From: Symsagittifera roscoffensis
Lineage: Eukaryota > Xenacoelomorpha > Acoela > Convolutidae
Length of the DNA: 64,000 bases
Direction: 5' to 3'
NCBI RefSeq assembly: GCF_963678635.1
Contig: NC_087068.1
Span: 44,747,013 to 44,811,012, forward strand
Every line of letters starts with the position of its first letter. The first letter of the stretch is position 1. The translations under genes were made by a program, and so were the position numbers. The notes beneath the pieces are model-generated. The model searched no databases. It saw only the letters and a list, made by a program, of their open reading frames with translations, and had not been told where the DNA came from. This document shows, piece after piece, positions 35,555 through 46,900 of the stretch.

Positions 35555-36160
35555 CCGTTTGCTGTGCAAGTAGCACAGAATGATCCGAACATTATGAAAA
35601 AAATAGATTTTTTTAAAATGTCTTCATATTAATGTAATTTTTAGTGGATGGCGTGATTTGAAAACTATACGATCGCATAGAGACTTAGTCATTTAGGCAT
35701 GATCGACAAAATTTGTTTTCAAAAATGAAAACCAAACAAAACTTTTTAAAAAAATCTTTTTTGTTTGTGCAATAGTTTTTTTTTGAAAATATTTATTGTC
35801 AAATAAACGCTGAAATAAGTATCCAAAATTAGTTTTCTTGAAAGTAAAATCATGTTTTGAGAGCCTATAAGTATATAAAAATTTAGTTAATTTGCATATA
35901 ACGAACGTAACCCGATTGTGTTTCGCTCGAAATTGAACTAAAAATCAAAAAATTTTAGAGCAGTTTTTCTCGACATAGAGAGAATCTTTTGAATGTCGTT
36001 CGAATTACGAAAGAAAGGGTTTTAATATAGTATACCACTCAACCTTTTCCGATGACTATTTGTGGTAGCTGGCTGACTTTGCGTAGAAACCAAAAAACAG
36101 AACAAAATTCAAAACAAACCCGGATACAAAATTTCTCCCCATTTTAATGGTCGGAACAAC
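35555..36160 (-). repeat. Family B (HINE-like) element, nearly complete copy
   Basis: It starts with the hairpin ctgtgcaagtagcacag then aatgatccgaacat, and ends catttta-atggtcggaacaac. The body includes tttcgctcgaaattgaacta, cctttt-ccgatgactatttg and gactttgcgtagaaacc. Non-coding. Confidence 0.7.
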
Positions 36161-36169
36161 ACGACTTTC

Positions 36170-36570
36170 CGTATTATCAGGGCCTTGAAGGTTCCAACTA
36201 GCTTTGGAGTAAAAATCGATTTCAACAAAAAACTTCAAAAAATCTTTTTTTAATTCAACCCCCACACGCTAGTACTATGTGATATATTGAAATTTTTGGG
36301 CCTGATTAAAAAGCAGCTTATGCGTTACTAGAATGAAATATATCGCGAGATAAATATCCTAAACTGTTAAAATTGGCAATTTTTCAAACCTTCATAACTT
36401 TGCGAAAAAAAAATCACAGGTAAAATAGCTTTTTAAATTTGGGCTGAAAATAAAAATATTTTTTGAAAACAAAAAAATATGTCAAAATAACAAATTAAAC
36501 AGTCAAAATTTGGCTAGAGAGCAAAACCAACCCGTGCTCAAATTTTCCATCACGAAAGACGGAGACATAG
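36170..36570 (-). repeat. Family A (HINE-like) element, degraded
   Basis: Starts tattatcagggccttgaagg, then gttccaactagc, and ends tccatcacgaaagacggaga. Blocks cagcttatgcgttactag and tatatcgcgagataaat lie near 36315. Non-coding. Confidence 0.6.
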
Positions 36571-36574
36571 CCAA

Positions 36575-37131
36575 CAGTTAGTTAGAAAAAGAGTCAATGA
36601 ACACAAGGAAACACAAAATAAAAACTGTCCTGATTTTTTGTATTAACTTCAGCTTTATCATTTCAAAAAATATATATATGGCTTTACGGCTTTGTGAGTT
36701 TTATCAAAATTTTATAATTGACTCTTTTTGATAGAATTAAGCCATTTTGAAAGACCTGGATCATATAAAACATAGCCAATACATGAGTAATGAACGCAAG
36801 AAAAATTTATGACTAGCGCTTTTTTGATAACATTAACCCATTTAGAGAAAACTGGATCAATAGGTAAAGTTTTCATTCCACTGGAATCAAAAAATTAAAT
36901 TCCAGTTTCGAAACTAGAAATCGTTCGCGCCATTTCCACGTTCGTATTTGGAGAGTGCTATTTACGCCATTTTCAGCAGATGAATTTCAATTGAACTCAA
37001 AAAGTGCTTATATACCTAAGTGCATTCAAAAATGCATCTATAAGTATGAATGCACATCTGCAGTTATTAGAGACTTTTAAGAATTTTCCTGAAAAAAAAA
37101 ACAAAAAAAATCAGCTAGACCTATATGAGAG
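36575..37131. repeat. Family C repeat, copy 4, running into the gap
   Basis: Begins caacagttagttagaaaaag, has a partly repeated internal section (ttttgatag/aacattaaccca), and reaches the TATA-like cctatatgagag immediately before the N run. Confidence 0.6.
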
Positions 37132-37331
37132 NNNNNNNNNNNNNNNNNNNNNNNNNNNNNNNNNNNNNNNNNNNNNNNNNNNNNNNNNNNNNNNNNNNNN
37201 NNNNNNNNNNNNNNNNNNNNNNNNNNNNNNNNNNNNNNNNNNNNNNNNNNNNNNNNNNNNNNNNNNNNNNNNNNNNNNNNNNNNNNNNNNNNNNNNNNNN
37301 NNNNNNNNNNNNNNNNNNNNNNNNNNNNNNN
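37132..37331. other. Assembly gap (200 N)
   Basis: Exactly 200 N, a round number typical of a fixed-size scaffold gap, so the true missing length is unknown. It is followed by a G-rich stretch (gggaggggaggggg). Confidence 0.98.
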
Positions 37332-37655
37332 GGGAGGGGAGGGGGATGTGGCTTACTAGTTATGACCAAATAGAAAAATTACACAGGTATTTGAAGTTAT
37401 TTTGAATTGAGAGGTATTTGAGATAGTATGCACACTTTTGATAGTTGCCATTGTCATGGGGTGACATAAAGAAATATGCGTGAGATTCGTTGAAAATACG
37501 GTATGGAGAGATTCAAATCTTTTAAATGAATATTTGAGGTTATTGATAAATCTGTGATTTGTGAAGACCGGATGACTAACTCAAAAATGAAATTTCAAAC
37601 TTTCTCAAAAATCTCAAAGACCAAACTCAAAAACGTCGTACAAAATGAAACTTAC
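37332..37655 (-). other. Intronic stretch, no gene seen
   Basis: Short segment between the gap and a HYDIN exon, with no recognisable element. Confidence 0.5.
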
Positions 37656-37822
37656 CAGAGCGTCATCGTTTATGAAGTCAAAACTCTGTACATTAGTTGG
37701 ATCCCCTGTATTTTCGTCCACATTGTTATCACCTGTTACTAGCACGGACCTCTGCTCACTTAGAAACGTCTTCAGTCTAATCAGCCCGGCGTCAAATTGG
37801 GCCAACTTCTTAGAAGTTTTAC
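37656..37822 (-). CDS. HYDIN: HYDIN-like protein, exon (linker, less conserved)
   Basis: Defined by a good donor (gctctg|gtaagt at 37655) and an acceptor (aactttag|gtaaaac, 37824-37823). The first two bases complete a glycine codon with the preceding exon (gaag|gt), and 55 codons follow, ending in phase 0. The sequence (LAQFDAGLIRLKTFLSEQRS, then an Asp/Asn-rich run) has no ASH signature. The match of phase and splice sites, not homology, is the main support. It falls where known HYDIN proteins have a helical/charged linker. Confidence 0.7.
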
Positions 37823-37841
37823 CTAAAGTTAAGACGGTTTG

Positions 37842-37988
37842 TCCACAAGGGAAAGGAACAACATACGAGCTATTCAGCTCTTCACAAGGAACCGCTTTTG
37901 TACCCCTGTTTAAGATCTACATGCTTTTTTGGCTATTTTCTGGGCTACGAAATGTTGCCTCGCCCTCAAGCAACGAGCACGGATCATG
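37842..37988 (-). repeat. SINE, copy 2, next to a HYDIN splice acceptor
   Basis: Matches 1150-1313: tccac, aagggaaaggaacaacatac, gagct-attcagctc, accgctt-tgtacccctgt and cctcaagcaacgag. The tRNA-like part is missing. Its end lies about 20 bases from the exon at 37822, so it contributes the pyrimidine-rich stretch before that acceptor. Confidence 0.7.
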
Positions 37989-38245
37989 AAAATGAAAATA
38001 AAAACATTTTGGTTATCTATAATTGGAACAAACATTAACTTCAGCTGCTTAATAGGATCGTTATTAAAATTATGAACAACAAGTGCTGCTCAAAAACAAC
38101 AAATTTAGCTAACCTGCTTTTGTCTCAGTAGAACTATTAGCAATTGAAAACATGGCATGAAATTTTCTGATTCTCTGAGTAATTACATAATAGTATACTC
38201 TAAAGAAACGACAGTTTAATTGCGAAAAAATTGAATGCATCAAAC

Positions 38246-38402
38246 CTTCGGAGGCAACGAGATCTTTCTCGGCTTGCGCAATCAGTTCGTGTAGAAGTTC
38301 GGCTCTGTCGGGAATAGTGCGAGGCAGGTCAAGGGCAAAGCGTGGGAAGATACCTCGACCTCTAACAGTGATTTCAACAGGTTCAAAATGCGACACTTGG
38401 AT
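38246..38402 (-). CDS. HYDIN: HYDIN-like protein, exon (end of ASH domain)
   Basis: Starts in phase 0 after gttttag (38403) and ends at gaag|gtttga (38245, phase 1). It encodes IQVSHFEPVEITVRGRGIFP followed by RFALDLPR and a helical tail (ELLHELIAQAEKDL). The block HFEP-x-x-V-x-GxGxFPR is a hallmark of the end of HYDIN ASH domains and joins smoothly to the preceding exon's SKSFK. Confidence 0.9.
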
Positions 38403-38718
38403 CTAAAACACAAACAAAATCGACTAGTTTCTTAACGAAATCGCATCAGATACAGATTAAACGAACAATTCGAGCATAAATATTGAAAACAGCAATAGTT
38501 CAGAAAAAAAAACGAAACATATGAGAAAGTGATTTTTTAAATGTTTTTTTTTTAATACTCATTTTAAGCTCCTCGAGAACATGAAGCCTTTCAATTTGAG
38601 ATTTCACCCTTTTTCTTCAATTAAGCTTTCGTGACATCAAAAATTACGTTTTATTTTAATAATCAATAATTATTCAGCTATTTTCTCTGAACGTTTTTTT
38701 TAAAATTTGGATGTTTAC
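38403..38718 (-). other. HYDIN: HYDIN intron (316 bp)
   Basis: Donor cttcaag|gtaaac (38718-38717) and acceptor gttttag (38403). Phase 0. Nothing else seen. Confidence 0.8.
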
Positions 38719-38937
38719 CTTGAAGCTCTTCGAAAAAGCATCCGGCACTCCAGGTAAGAACTTGAACTTGACAGTTTCTGAGCTGTAATCAGTGATAACT
38801 CCAGTCGGATTCTCCACAATGGGACAACCCACATACACATTGTCTCCCAGCTGCTCAATTGAGGCACACCTGTAGCTCAGTTCTACTTTGCTAGTGTTTG
38901 AGACTACTATTTCACTCTCACAAATCTCGTCCACGCG
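38719..38937 (-). CDS. HYDIN: HYDIN-like protein, exon (ASH domain)
   Basis: 73 codons in phase 0 between ttttttcag|cgcgtg and cttcaag|gtaaac. It encodes ESEIVVSNTSKVELSY, then a Gly/Pro loop, and KFKFLPGVPDAFSKSFK. The N-TSKVE-SY and FLPGVP-x-F motifs are typical HYDIN ASH strands. It joins in phase to the exon at 60953-61161 across an intron of about 22 kb, most of which is the LTR retroelement. Confidence 0.9.
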
Positions 38938-39365
38938 CTGAAAAAACATATGAACCTTTTTGGACTGTACACTATACTTTGAAATCACTTAAAATACCTG
39001 AATGTATATAAGAAGAAATTACTTACTAGGCCTGAATGTTCAACAACACTAATGTATCCGCAGTTGTTATTTTTAAATCAAAACCTTGAATTCAAAATGA
39101 AATTGTCTCAGCAATTGCTAAATTGGCAATTTCAGAAATTTCATCTGCTTTGAACTTTTTTGTAAATTCAGGAAAATCCAGTAGATTTTTTTTGTAATTT
39201 TGAAACAACAAAAAGTATCAAAAATTTACGAAATAATTTACAGAATGTAATAATAGTAAAAATAAGTTCACTAAAAACTGTAACTTTTTATTGAGGAAAC
39301 AAACTTAAATAAACACTTTGAACTCGACTATCATAATTGCGTTTTTTGGTCCCAAAAACTAAAAC

Positions 39366-39800
39366 ATGGCCAACAGACAATTGGAAAAGAGCCACTAAAC
39401 GCAAGTAAACAGAAAAAAAAATAAGGACTTACTTTTTAAAAAAATTTCAATTTTCGAATTTCAAATACAAAAATAGATGACCTTTGAACGGCCATTAAAA
39501 CTCTTAGAATTTCTAGAACAGTTTGTGATTGATACTTTTCGATAAAATTGACCCAATTTGAGAAAACTGAAACAATAAGTAAAATTTTTAATTCGCTTGA
39601 AAATCTGAAAGTTGAAACCCTCGTTTGAAACTAGAAGTTCCAATCCTTTTAACAAAGGAATGGAGCTGAACTGGAAAAAAAAAAATCGAAAGTCAAACCG
39701 CTAAAACTCACAGCTGCGCGTGAACACATTTTAAGATTTTTCCGAAAAACAAAACGAAAACCAAAAAATCATTTCGACCTATATATGAGTCTGAACTACG
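39366..39800. repeat. Family C repeat, copy 5, with TATA-like end
   Basis: Starts ggccaacagacaattggaaa and actaaacgcaagtaaaca, and ends gacctatatatgagtctgaa followed by ctacg. Non-coding. Confidence 0.65.
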
Positions 39801-40111
39801 TTCATCGATCTTAAATTATTGATTGAACAGAGAACAGAGAACAAACAGAGAACAATTTCAATTTTTGGAAAATTTCATGCAAAAACTAAGAGCACAAAGT
39901 TCATGCGCAGGAGTCTTCGAATTTCGCCCGTAAGTTTGAATTTCACAATTGCTTTTTTGAGCACAAAAACTGAAAGAACGATTGCAACACATGATCAAAA
40001 ATGTCAACTTTTCTAAAATTTGCGATTTTTATCCTTTTTTCTACTCTACTGATATTTGTTTACAAAGAGCTAATTACTTAGGTGCAAAACTGATAGAATG
40101 GGAACAAATGA

Positions 40112-40604
40112 TAACAAGACTGCTCGTATCAGCGCTAAGCCCTGAATGTTCCCTGCCTTTTAAGGTCTATGGAGTAGTAATGACAAAAAAAACGATTTTT
40201 TCTAATTTGAGATTTTTTTGTGTAAATCATCCCCCACTGCCATATAAAGTACAATGTGATAGATTTCGCTCCTAGTAACAAATCAATTATGGGAAAATAA
40301 CTTGCTTCAGCCAATTTGGAACGATGTCTAAGACGGATTAAATCTCCGCTTACGCGTTATAAGCGCGAAATATTGGCCAAAACGGCCGTGTTTAAACCCC
40401 CATAACTTTACAAAAATAATCACAGGTGAAACATCTTTTCAAATTTAAGCCCAGGACAACAATACCTCTTAAATGATAATTCAAAAAAATTTTAAAAAAA
40501 TCTGTCAAAAATGGCTAGTTGAAAAGTCGAAATTTGTCTGAAGGAAAAAAAACTACCTCGAGCAAAAATATTCCGCTACTTTCGTTACGAAAGTCGGAAC
40601 AATA
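40112..40604 (-). repeat. Family A (HINE-like) element, nearly complete copy
   Basis: From caagactgctcgtatcagcg and aatgttcc to gttacgaaagtcggaacaat. The body is as in the copy at 8520-9053 (ctccgcttacgcgtta, aactttacaaaaataatcac). Non-coding. Confidence 0.75.
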
Positions 40605-40879
40605 AACAAAACAATTATCCCACTGTAGGAGAAGTAAATTGAGGAAACCAGCCTCTCAGCAATATGTGGTTAATTTAGTTTTTCTCAACATAAAAGAAAA
40701 TGTTTTTGATTTTAAAAAATAATCTGTTATTTGACAAAAAGGGCGTTAGTATGATGCTTCACTCAACCCTTCACGAGCTTTTTTAATGCAGTAAAATCGA
40801 CCAAAAACAACTAAGACGGACCGACCTTACGACATAGTTTCTTTCCAATCTTCGAAAGCAGTCGGAACAAAAATACATG

Positions 40880-41375
40880 TCATACGAAGACGAAGAACTG
40901 AATGTTCTGACTACCCCTTAATATCGATGGCAATTTTTTTTCTTCAAGAAATTGTTAAAAACGAGCTGAATAAAAATGTTTTTTTTTTTTGCTTGAAATT
41001 TTTTTCTATCACTTTCTTAAAGTACAAAGTGATATATTTTGAGTCTGGAAACGTTTTGACAAGAGCATATTGTTTGCACTATTTCGATTTGTGATGATTC
41101 AAATTGTCGCTCATCCTTTTACAGGACGACATATATCGCGCGTTATTTATTTCAATTTGGATGATAGTGACCAAAGTAGTCCCAAACTCAATCTCCTAGA
41201 ACTTTGCAACAAATGGTTGCAAGCTAAATGTCTTTCGATTTTGAGCTTTGGCTATCAATATCCTTCAGATGACCTATTTAAGAACTTGGCCACAAAATAC
41301 CAGTAAATATTCTAAATTTGTCCGGAGAAAAAGTCCCGAGCCCAAATATTCATTCACAACAAAAAAGTCGTAACA
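40880..41375 (-). repeat. Family A (HINE-like) element, degraded
   Basis: Starts with a hairpin variant (gaagacgaagaactgaatgt, then tctgactac) and ends acaaaaaagtcgtaacaaca, with tatcgcgcgttattta near 41132. The 78-codon frame inside (41070-41306) is repeat DNA. Confidence 0.6.
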
Positions 41376-41791
41376 ACAAAATATAACTAAAAGAGACCAT
41401 CCCTTGCCGCCGTCAAAGTTAGACATAAACAAATTAACAATAACGCCTCTGAAATTACTTTCGCTGTTTAATCAAGTTTGGCATACCTGAAATCGCCAAT
41501 TGGCTTGATTTAATTGCGCTTCACAATATGAAAAAATGTGGAAGTGATGCAAAATAAAAGGTTTACTGGCGACTAGAAAAAATTACTTAAGTCTAACCTT
41601 CATTCTTTTTGCACAAGAAGTTGTTGACAAAAGAGAGACTTTTTATATTGTTTTTGCCTTAAATTTTATTTTTTGAAGAAAGCGCATTTCAAGCAAGCAT
41701 GTACAATTTCATCAAACTATGCTCAAACAGAGGTAAAAGCAACTATCCAGATAAAACCAATAAAAAACAAAAAGCGGACTTGATACAGTAT

Positions 41792-42201
41792 TGGAACCTG
41801 ATCTAAACTACATTTTATGATTGGATAAATTAGATATTTTACCAATGTAAAGTATTTAATATTAACCAATCATGATCCATCTAACTAACAACCCACTTAT
41901 TTGTAAGTGCTGAAGTTACTTGTAATTTCAGCACCAGAGAGATTTGAATTTAACTTAGAAATTAGTTGGACTCTCCCGAGCACTTCAGCAGCCGCAATAA
42001 ACCAGTATACCCTAGATCTATTGAGCCTAGCAGAGACTAGTTAAACAACCTGAGACTAGATAGTATAAGAGTAAGATTAGGATCGGTATTAGACTAAGAA
42101 GTTGCACGAATCTATCCGGCCGAAAATAAGATAGCGTGACGAGCAGACGGTGTACCCTATCCGAAATTACTCTATGAGTTAACCACATCGGTCATAACTC
42201 A
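41792..42201 (+). mobile_element. 5' LTR of an 18.9-kb LTR retroelement
   Basis: 410 bp, starting tggaacctga and ending ataactca (TG...CA). It is identical to 60297-60706 except for one base (A at 41849, T at 60354). Both ends of the element are flanked by the 4-bp direct repeat GTAT (41788-41791 and 60707-60710). It contains the poly(A) signal AATAAA at 41996-42001 and CCAAT motifs near 41842 and 41862. The near-identity means a very recent insertion. Confidence 0.97.
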
Positions 42202-42203
42202 TC

Positions 42204-42227
42204 TGGTGCGACCAGTGAGGCTCGAAC
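42204..42227 (+). promoter_or_regulatory. tRNA primer-binding site
   Basis: Two bases after the LTR, tggtgcgaccagtgag and the following gctcgaac read as the complement of a whole tRNA 3' end: CCA, discriminator A, 7-base acceptor strand, T-stem and T-loop (gttcgagc). This would prime minus-strand synthesis. I cannot name the tRNA with certainty. Confidence 0.9.
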
Positions 42228-43455
42228 AAGACCTTAATAGCTTAGAATTAACCGAAATAGATTAGAAATTAGACAAAAACATTTAAAAAATGTTATACGA
42301 CAATAATTTAATCGAAATGTCTCTACGACTCAATAGATCAGAGCCAATATTCCGAACCATAATAGAACTACCCGGAATTGGAAGAAGACCTCGAACCAGA
42401 GACGACATACGACAAAGTAGAAACTTGCCATATAGCTATATGATAGTTAGGCAAAAACCAGAACAAACTTTTATATTTAGAATACTACTGGCAATGAATT
42501 TAGATTTTCATTTGCAAACATAAAACCTTGAAGTTAATCTTCAAAATCATTTCAGGCGCTAAACAAAATTATTAATATACAATAACGATTGATAAAAAGA
42601 TCTAAGATCGTTTTCCTAAAACTCTGCAGTAATATACAAAACATGTTTGAAAAATAATTATTGAAAAATAAAAAATAAAAATTAGTAGCATGACAATAAA
42701 TGGTTAGTAATCATAAATCATCCTGTTGTTCCAGCTCCATCACCTAAAACATAACAGCAATCATAAACCCACTAATATCATCAAAACACTAAATCTTTCC
42801 TTTACACACATTTAAAATTTTATTAAAACTTAAATTCACTTAATTTTAAAACCAGATCATCAAGGCTTATCCTTGGATCTTAAATCATTTTCTACTTAAT
42901 TAAATTTCAAATTTGATCATCAAGGCTTATCCTTGGATCAAACAGAACAACTTTGTTCTCCCCCACCCACTTAATTAGTGTCTAACGACCTCAAACGTCG
43001 ATTCACTACCCAACCCTTTCTAAAGACCTAAGACTAATAGAAATTTTTAAACAAAACTAATCATTCAAGTTAGGATAAACAGTGAAGAACTTCGGTTATT
43101 CATCCTTCACTTGACCCCCCCTCTTACCAGACCCAGGATAAATCTTAGACTTAGTAAGTTTAAAATAGTATCTAACGAACTACTCGCGTTCTAATTATAC
43201 CTGAACCTTGTGGATCGATTTACTATTCTCCAACCTTGAACACAATCACTACCCCTAAGTAAGATTAAGTAAGTTAACACCTTAACTTATACTAGCCACG
43301 AGAAAGTAAAAAATCATTCTTCGGAATCGATATACTTTTCTCTCCAACCCTGAACAAATAGACCCAGGTTAAGCTAACCAAAAAATCGTAAGAACTAACA
43401 GTTTAGGAAAATAGAAATCATTTAACAACCTTTTGCATCCGTCATCCTAAACCTT
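42228..43455 (+). promoter_or_regulatory. Long leader of the retroelement with duplicated hairpin
   Basis: 1.2 kb without a convincing gene (a 77-codon frame at 42290-42523 lacks features). The block gatcatcaaggcttatcctt plus ggatc occurs at 42855-42879 and 42915-42939; each folds as caagg-cttat-ccttg with flanking gatc/gatc pairing. A further stem gtgaag/cttcac lies at 43082-43110. Donor-like gtaagt/gtaaga motifs are at 43154, 43259 and 43269. The leader of such elements usually carries packaging and splicing signals. Confidence 0.6.
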
Positions 43456-43923
43456 ATGTCATTTAAAAACCTAGGAAATAAACAAACAATCGTTTTACAC
43501 AATTGTGAAATAGATAACAAAAAATACGACCTTGTAATCACACCTCATACACAAACAGTTGGATACATTCGAACAAAACGACAAACACTAAAAAGAAAAA
43601 TAATAACGAAACAAAGACAAATAACACGAAAAAGATTTTCAAAAAATCGAAACGCATTTTCAGAATCAGAAACCAACAGTTTAGACGAACTTTACAAACT
43701 AAAAGAATCAATAGATAAAAATTGCCCACTTCACGATCAATTATATTTTTCTGACTCAGAAACAACTTCAAATTCATCAAAAAGAGGAAAAAGAAGAATA
43801 AAAAAGCAGTATAAACACAAACCAGTACATTTATACAATTGGAATCAACCAATTCGACACATTAATAATTACATATTAACAGTCATCGAACGAAAAAATG
43901 AGCTCAACGCACACCCCAGGTGA
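43456..43923 (+). CDS. Small basic protein, first ORF of the retroelement
   Basis: 155 residues from ATG, rich in Lys and Arg. Residues about 40-66 form an arginine/lysine tract (RTKRQTLKRKIITKQRQITR, then KR), and a second basic patch (KRGKRRIKK) lies near 109-117, with a Ser/Glu/Asp stretch between them. It overlaps the gag-pol start by 26 bases in another frame. The composition suits a nuclear or RNA-binding accessory protein, as complex retroviruses encode, but no homology is recognised and that role is a guess. Confidence 0.65.
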   Translation: MSFKNLGNKQTIVLHNCEIDNKKYDLVITPHTQTVGYIRTKRQTLKRKIITKQRQITRKRFSKNRNAFSESETNSLDELYKLKESIDKNCPLHDQLYFSDSETTSNSSKRGKRRIKKQYKHKPVHLYNWNQPIRHINNYILTVIERKNELNAHPR

Positions 43924-46900
43924 AGAAAGTCCAGATGATGATGAAATCTTTCCTTTTATAGTAGATGCAACCACTGATAGAGGACAGCATATATTTTGCA
44001 AAAATTTACTATTAAATTTATTTGAACCCGGAATCAGTCCATGTAAAACAGAGTTCCCAGATGTAAAAACCAAAAGACAAATCATAGACCACTACTTAAA
44101 AGATATATGCAACATAACACAACAGTATGGAATCTACTCCATAGAATTCACCTCACCAAACCATAATAATAGAAAATATACAATTCAAACAGACGATCTT
44201 GATTTAGAATTTTCAAAAGTTTTTTCAGAATATATAAAAAGCATCCAATATCATAACTCACAAAGAGCAAACTCCATATTCACCAATGAAGTTTTCGCAA
44301 TAATATATAGTTATATTTCGATATTAGAAAACGAAATCCCAATAACAAATGTCTCACCGACAGAAACATCTAAACATTTGAAAGTACGACATGAAATCAC
44401 ACTACTCTCTAGTTATTTAAACATCATTAAAGAAAATTTCACGAAAGACGACGTTTCACAACATACAAAACACGATCTACAAAAAATTTTGGCATGGTTC
44501 ATAATAGATTATTTCACACACAATATTGATTTAATTGCACAAGCAAGAAAAAATTTTAGACCCCAAAACTCGAACGATGATACCGCTATCACAGAACAAT
44601 CAGATTATGTTTGGGACCCCGAATGGTCTCATCCCGCATTTATAAGCTTCCCACAATCAATCTCAAGTCAAGCAATAAGTACGATATCTTACATAAGAGA
44701 TTATGTAAAAGTAATACCATTAACCATTGATGCAACACCATTAAACTATAATACATTTTTGCCCGATACACAAAATAATAGTTTAAACTCTACAGTTATA
44801 CACAATGAAAACCTCAATGGAACTAGGAATCTTACTCAACAAGATATCCAGACACCATCACACTTCATAAATGAAGAAATTGTACACACAACAACTACAC
44901 AACAAAGTATTTCACCAATACGCCCAAATTTAACAACACCAAGAAATACAAATCCTTCACAAACACAGGTAACCTTACAATCAACCGTTAAACCTTCGGT
45001 TGCTCCTAAATATTCACATATGGATTACCAAACATACAGACCCATGACAATACCATCAAAAACACACAAAACATTCACTAGAAACAACTTTGCAGACCAT
45101 AATTATAATTATACACATCCATCAAAAACATATAACCAACCACAAAGAAATTTTAACCAATATACAAGATCTCGAAATTGGGATAACCCAATGACCCAAC
45201 CTAATTCAATAAATTTCCAAACAAATCCTCCACAGGATCACAGTGAAAATTACCCATTTTTTCAACAAAATAAAAATAAAAAACAGACATCTTATCAAAT
45301 GGATTATTTATCCTCAGATGATGATTTCTTACAACCAGATATATTTGCACCAAATACTCAAGAATATCGTAGACAAGGAATACAGAGAACACGTACAAAT
45401 CATAGAAATTTTTCTCCACAACCAATAGATGCACAACATCAACAACCAATTCAACAACAAAATCTAATTAATACACAATCTTTTCAACCAATTCAACAAC
45501 AAAATCCAATGACTGCACACTCGTATCAAGCATCACAAATGCAAAATGAAATACCACTCCCATATTATCTCCAACAACATGAAATAACAAGAAACCAACT
45601 TTCAAATTTTTCTCAAATGCCAAATGCAGCAGAATCATTACAAATGACAATGAATCCATACCTTATGGGTGGATCATCAATAACATCAAACAAACCTTTA
45701 ATGGTTTTCACAGGAACAGACCCTGAATACTCTGTAGAAGATTATTTAAATGCAGTAACAGCAAACCTGATTTTAAATATTGGACCTGAACCAATTAATA
45801 CGCCACTACATCAAAATTGGATACATCGACGCACAGCGTTAATACAAACAACCTTAGATGGCGCAGCCCAAAAATGGTTTTCAGTACTACCTCTAGAAAT
45901 AAAATCAAACTGGAAAAGGTTTACACAGGAATTTTCAAAAATGTTTGACTCCGAAAGAAACAAACAACAACAAAGAGTTTTATGTAATGAAATTCGCAGA
46001 TTACCAAACGAAACCATCAAGCAAATAGCAGTACGAATCGAAACACTAGTTCGAAAAGCATATTCATTAAATACACACGACTATAAAAACACAAAGATGA
46101 CAGAAATCTTAATGATGACCTTAACACCACAATTAAGGAAAATAGCAATAAAAAAGAGAGCATCCCATCCTTCTTCAATTCGAGAACCCGATTTAGATTT
46201 TCGAAAACTAGTAGAAAAATTAGAACAAGCAGAAATCACGATGAAACTAGAAGAAACGGAAAATCTGAAATTACAATACGTTAACAGAATTGAAACGACT
46301 CCCACTAATATTAATAATATACAGGAATCAGAGACAGACCTCGTTGAAAAAATCACTGAAATACTCAATATTTACGAAAAGAACCCAAACTTTAAAGGCA
46401 AACCATCTTTCAAAAAATGGTGTAATTATTGCCGACGATACGGACATAGTATTTCCGAATGTAGACAAAAACAGCAAGACAATCAAAATAAACCTCAAAA
46501 ATATAAAGAACCAAATAAATCATTCTATCAATACATGAAAAAAGATCAAAATCTACCGAACAAAACAGTCTACAGCAACAACAGTTCAGGAAAACCACTC
46601 CCGAACAATACAAATTATACAAGAAATCAATCACCATATAACTCAAGTTATAGAGGAAGATCACCAGAACGAAGAAACACGCATAATTCATCACAAAATC
46701 ACTACAATAGACCAAATAGTCGAAATAACTACTCCAGATCAAATTCAAATACACAACGATTTGTTTCTAGATCTAATTCCCAATCAAGAAATAACTACTA
46801 TCCAAACAACCAATCACGAAATTCATCATACAATAGGAATAGAAACTACTCCTATAATCGAAATAGAAGTTATTCAAACAACCGAAACCAGAATTACCCG

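Larger units (their letters stand above)
26226..37655 (-). other. HYDIN: HYDIN intron(s), 11.4 kb, containing an assembly gap
   Basis: Between two exons whose phases both fit 0/0. It holds family A, B and C repeats, the 1123-bp tandem array, a possible SINE and 200 N. Known HYDIN proteins have roughly another ASH domain at this place, so at least one exon is probably hidden here. Confidence 0.5.
38938..41791 (-). other. HYDIN: HYDIN intron, part left of the retroelement
   Basis: Non-coding. Holds the family C copy at 39366-39800 and two family A copies (40112-40604, 40880-41375). No exon recognised. Confidence 0.6.

Noticed and set aside
37121-37405. Open frames spanning the N run
   Set aside because: They exist only because N cannot encode a stop.
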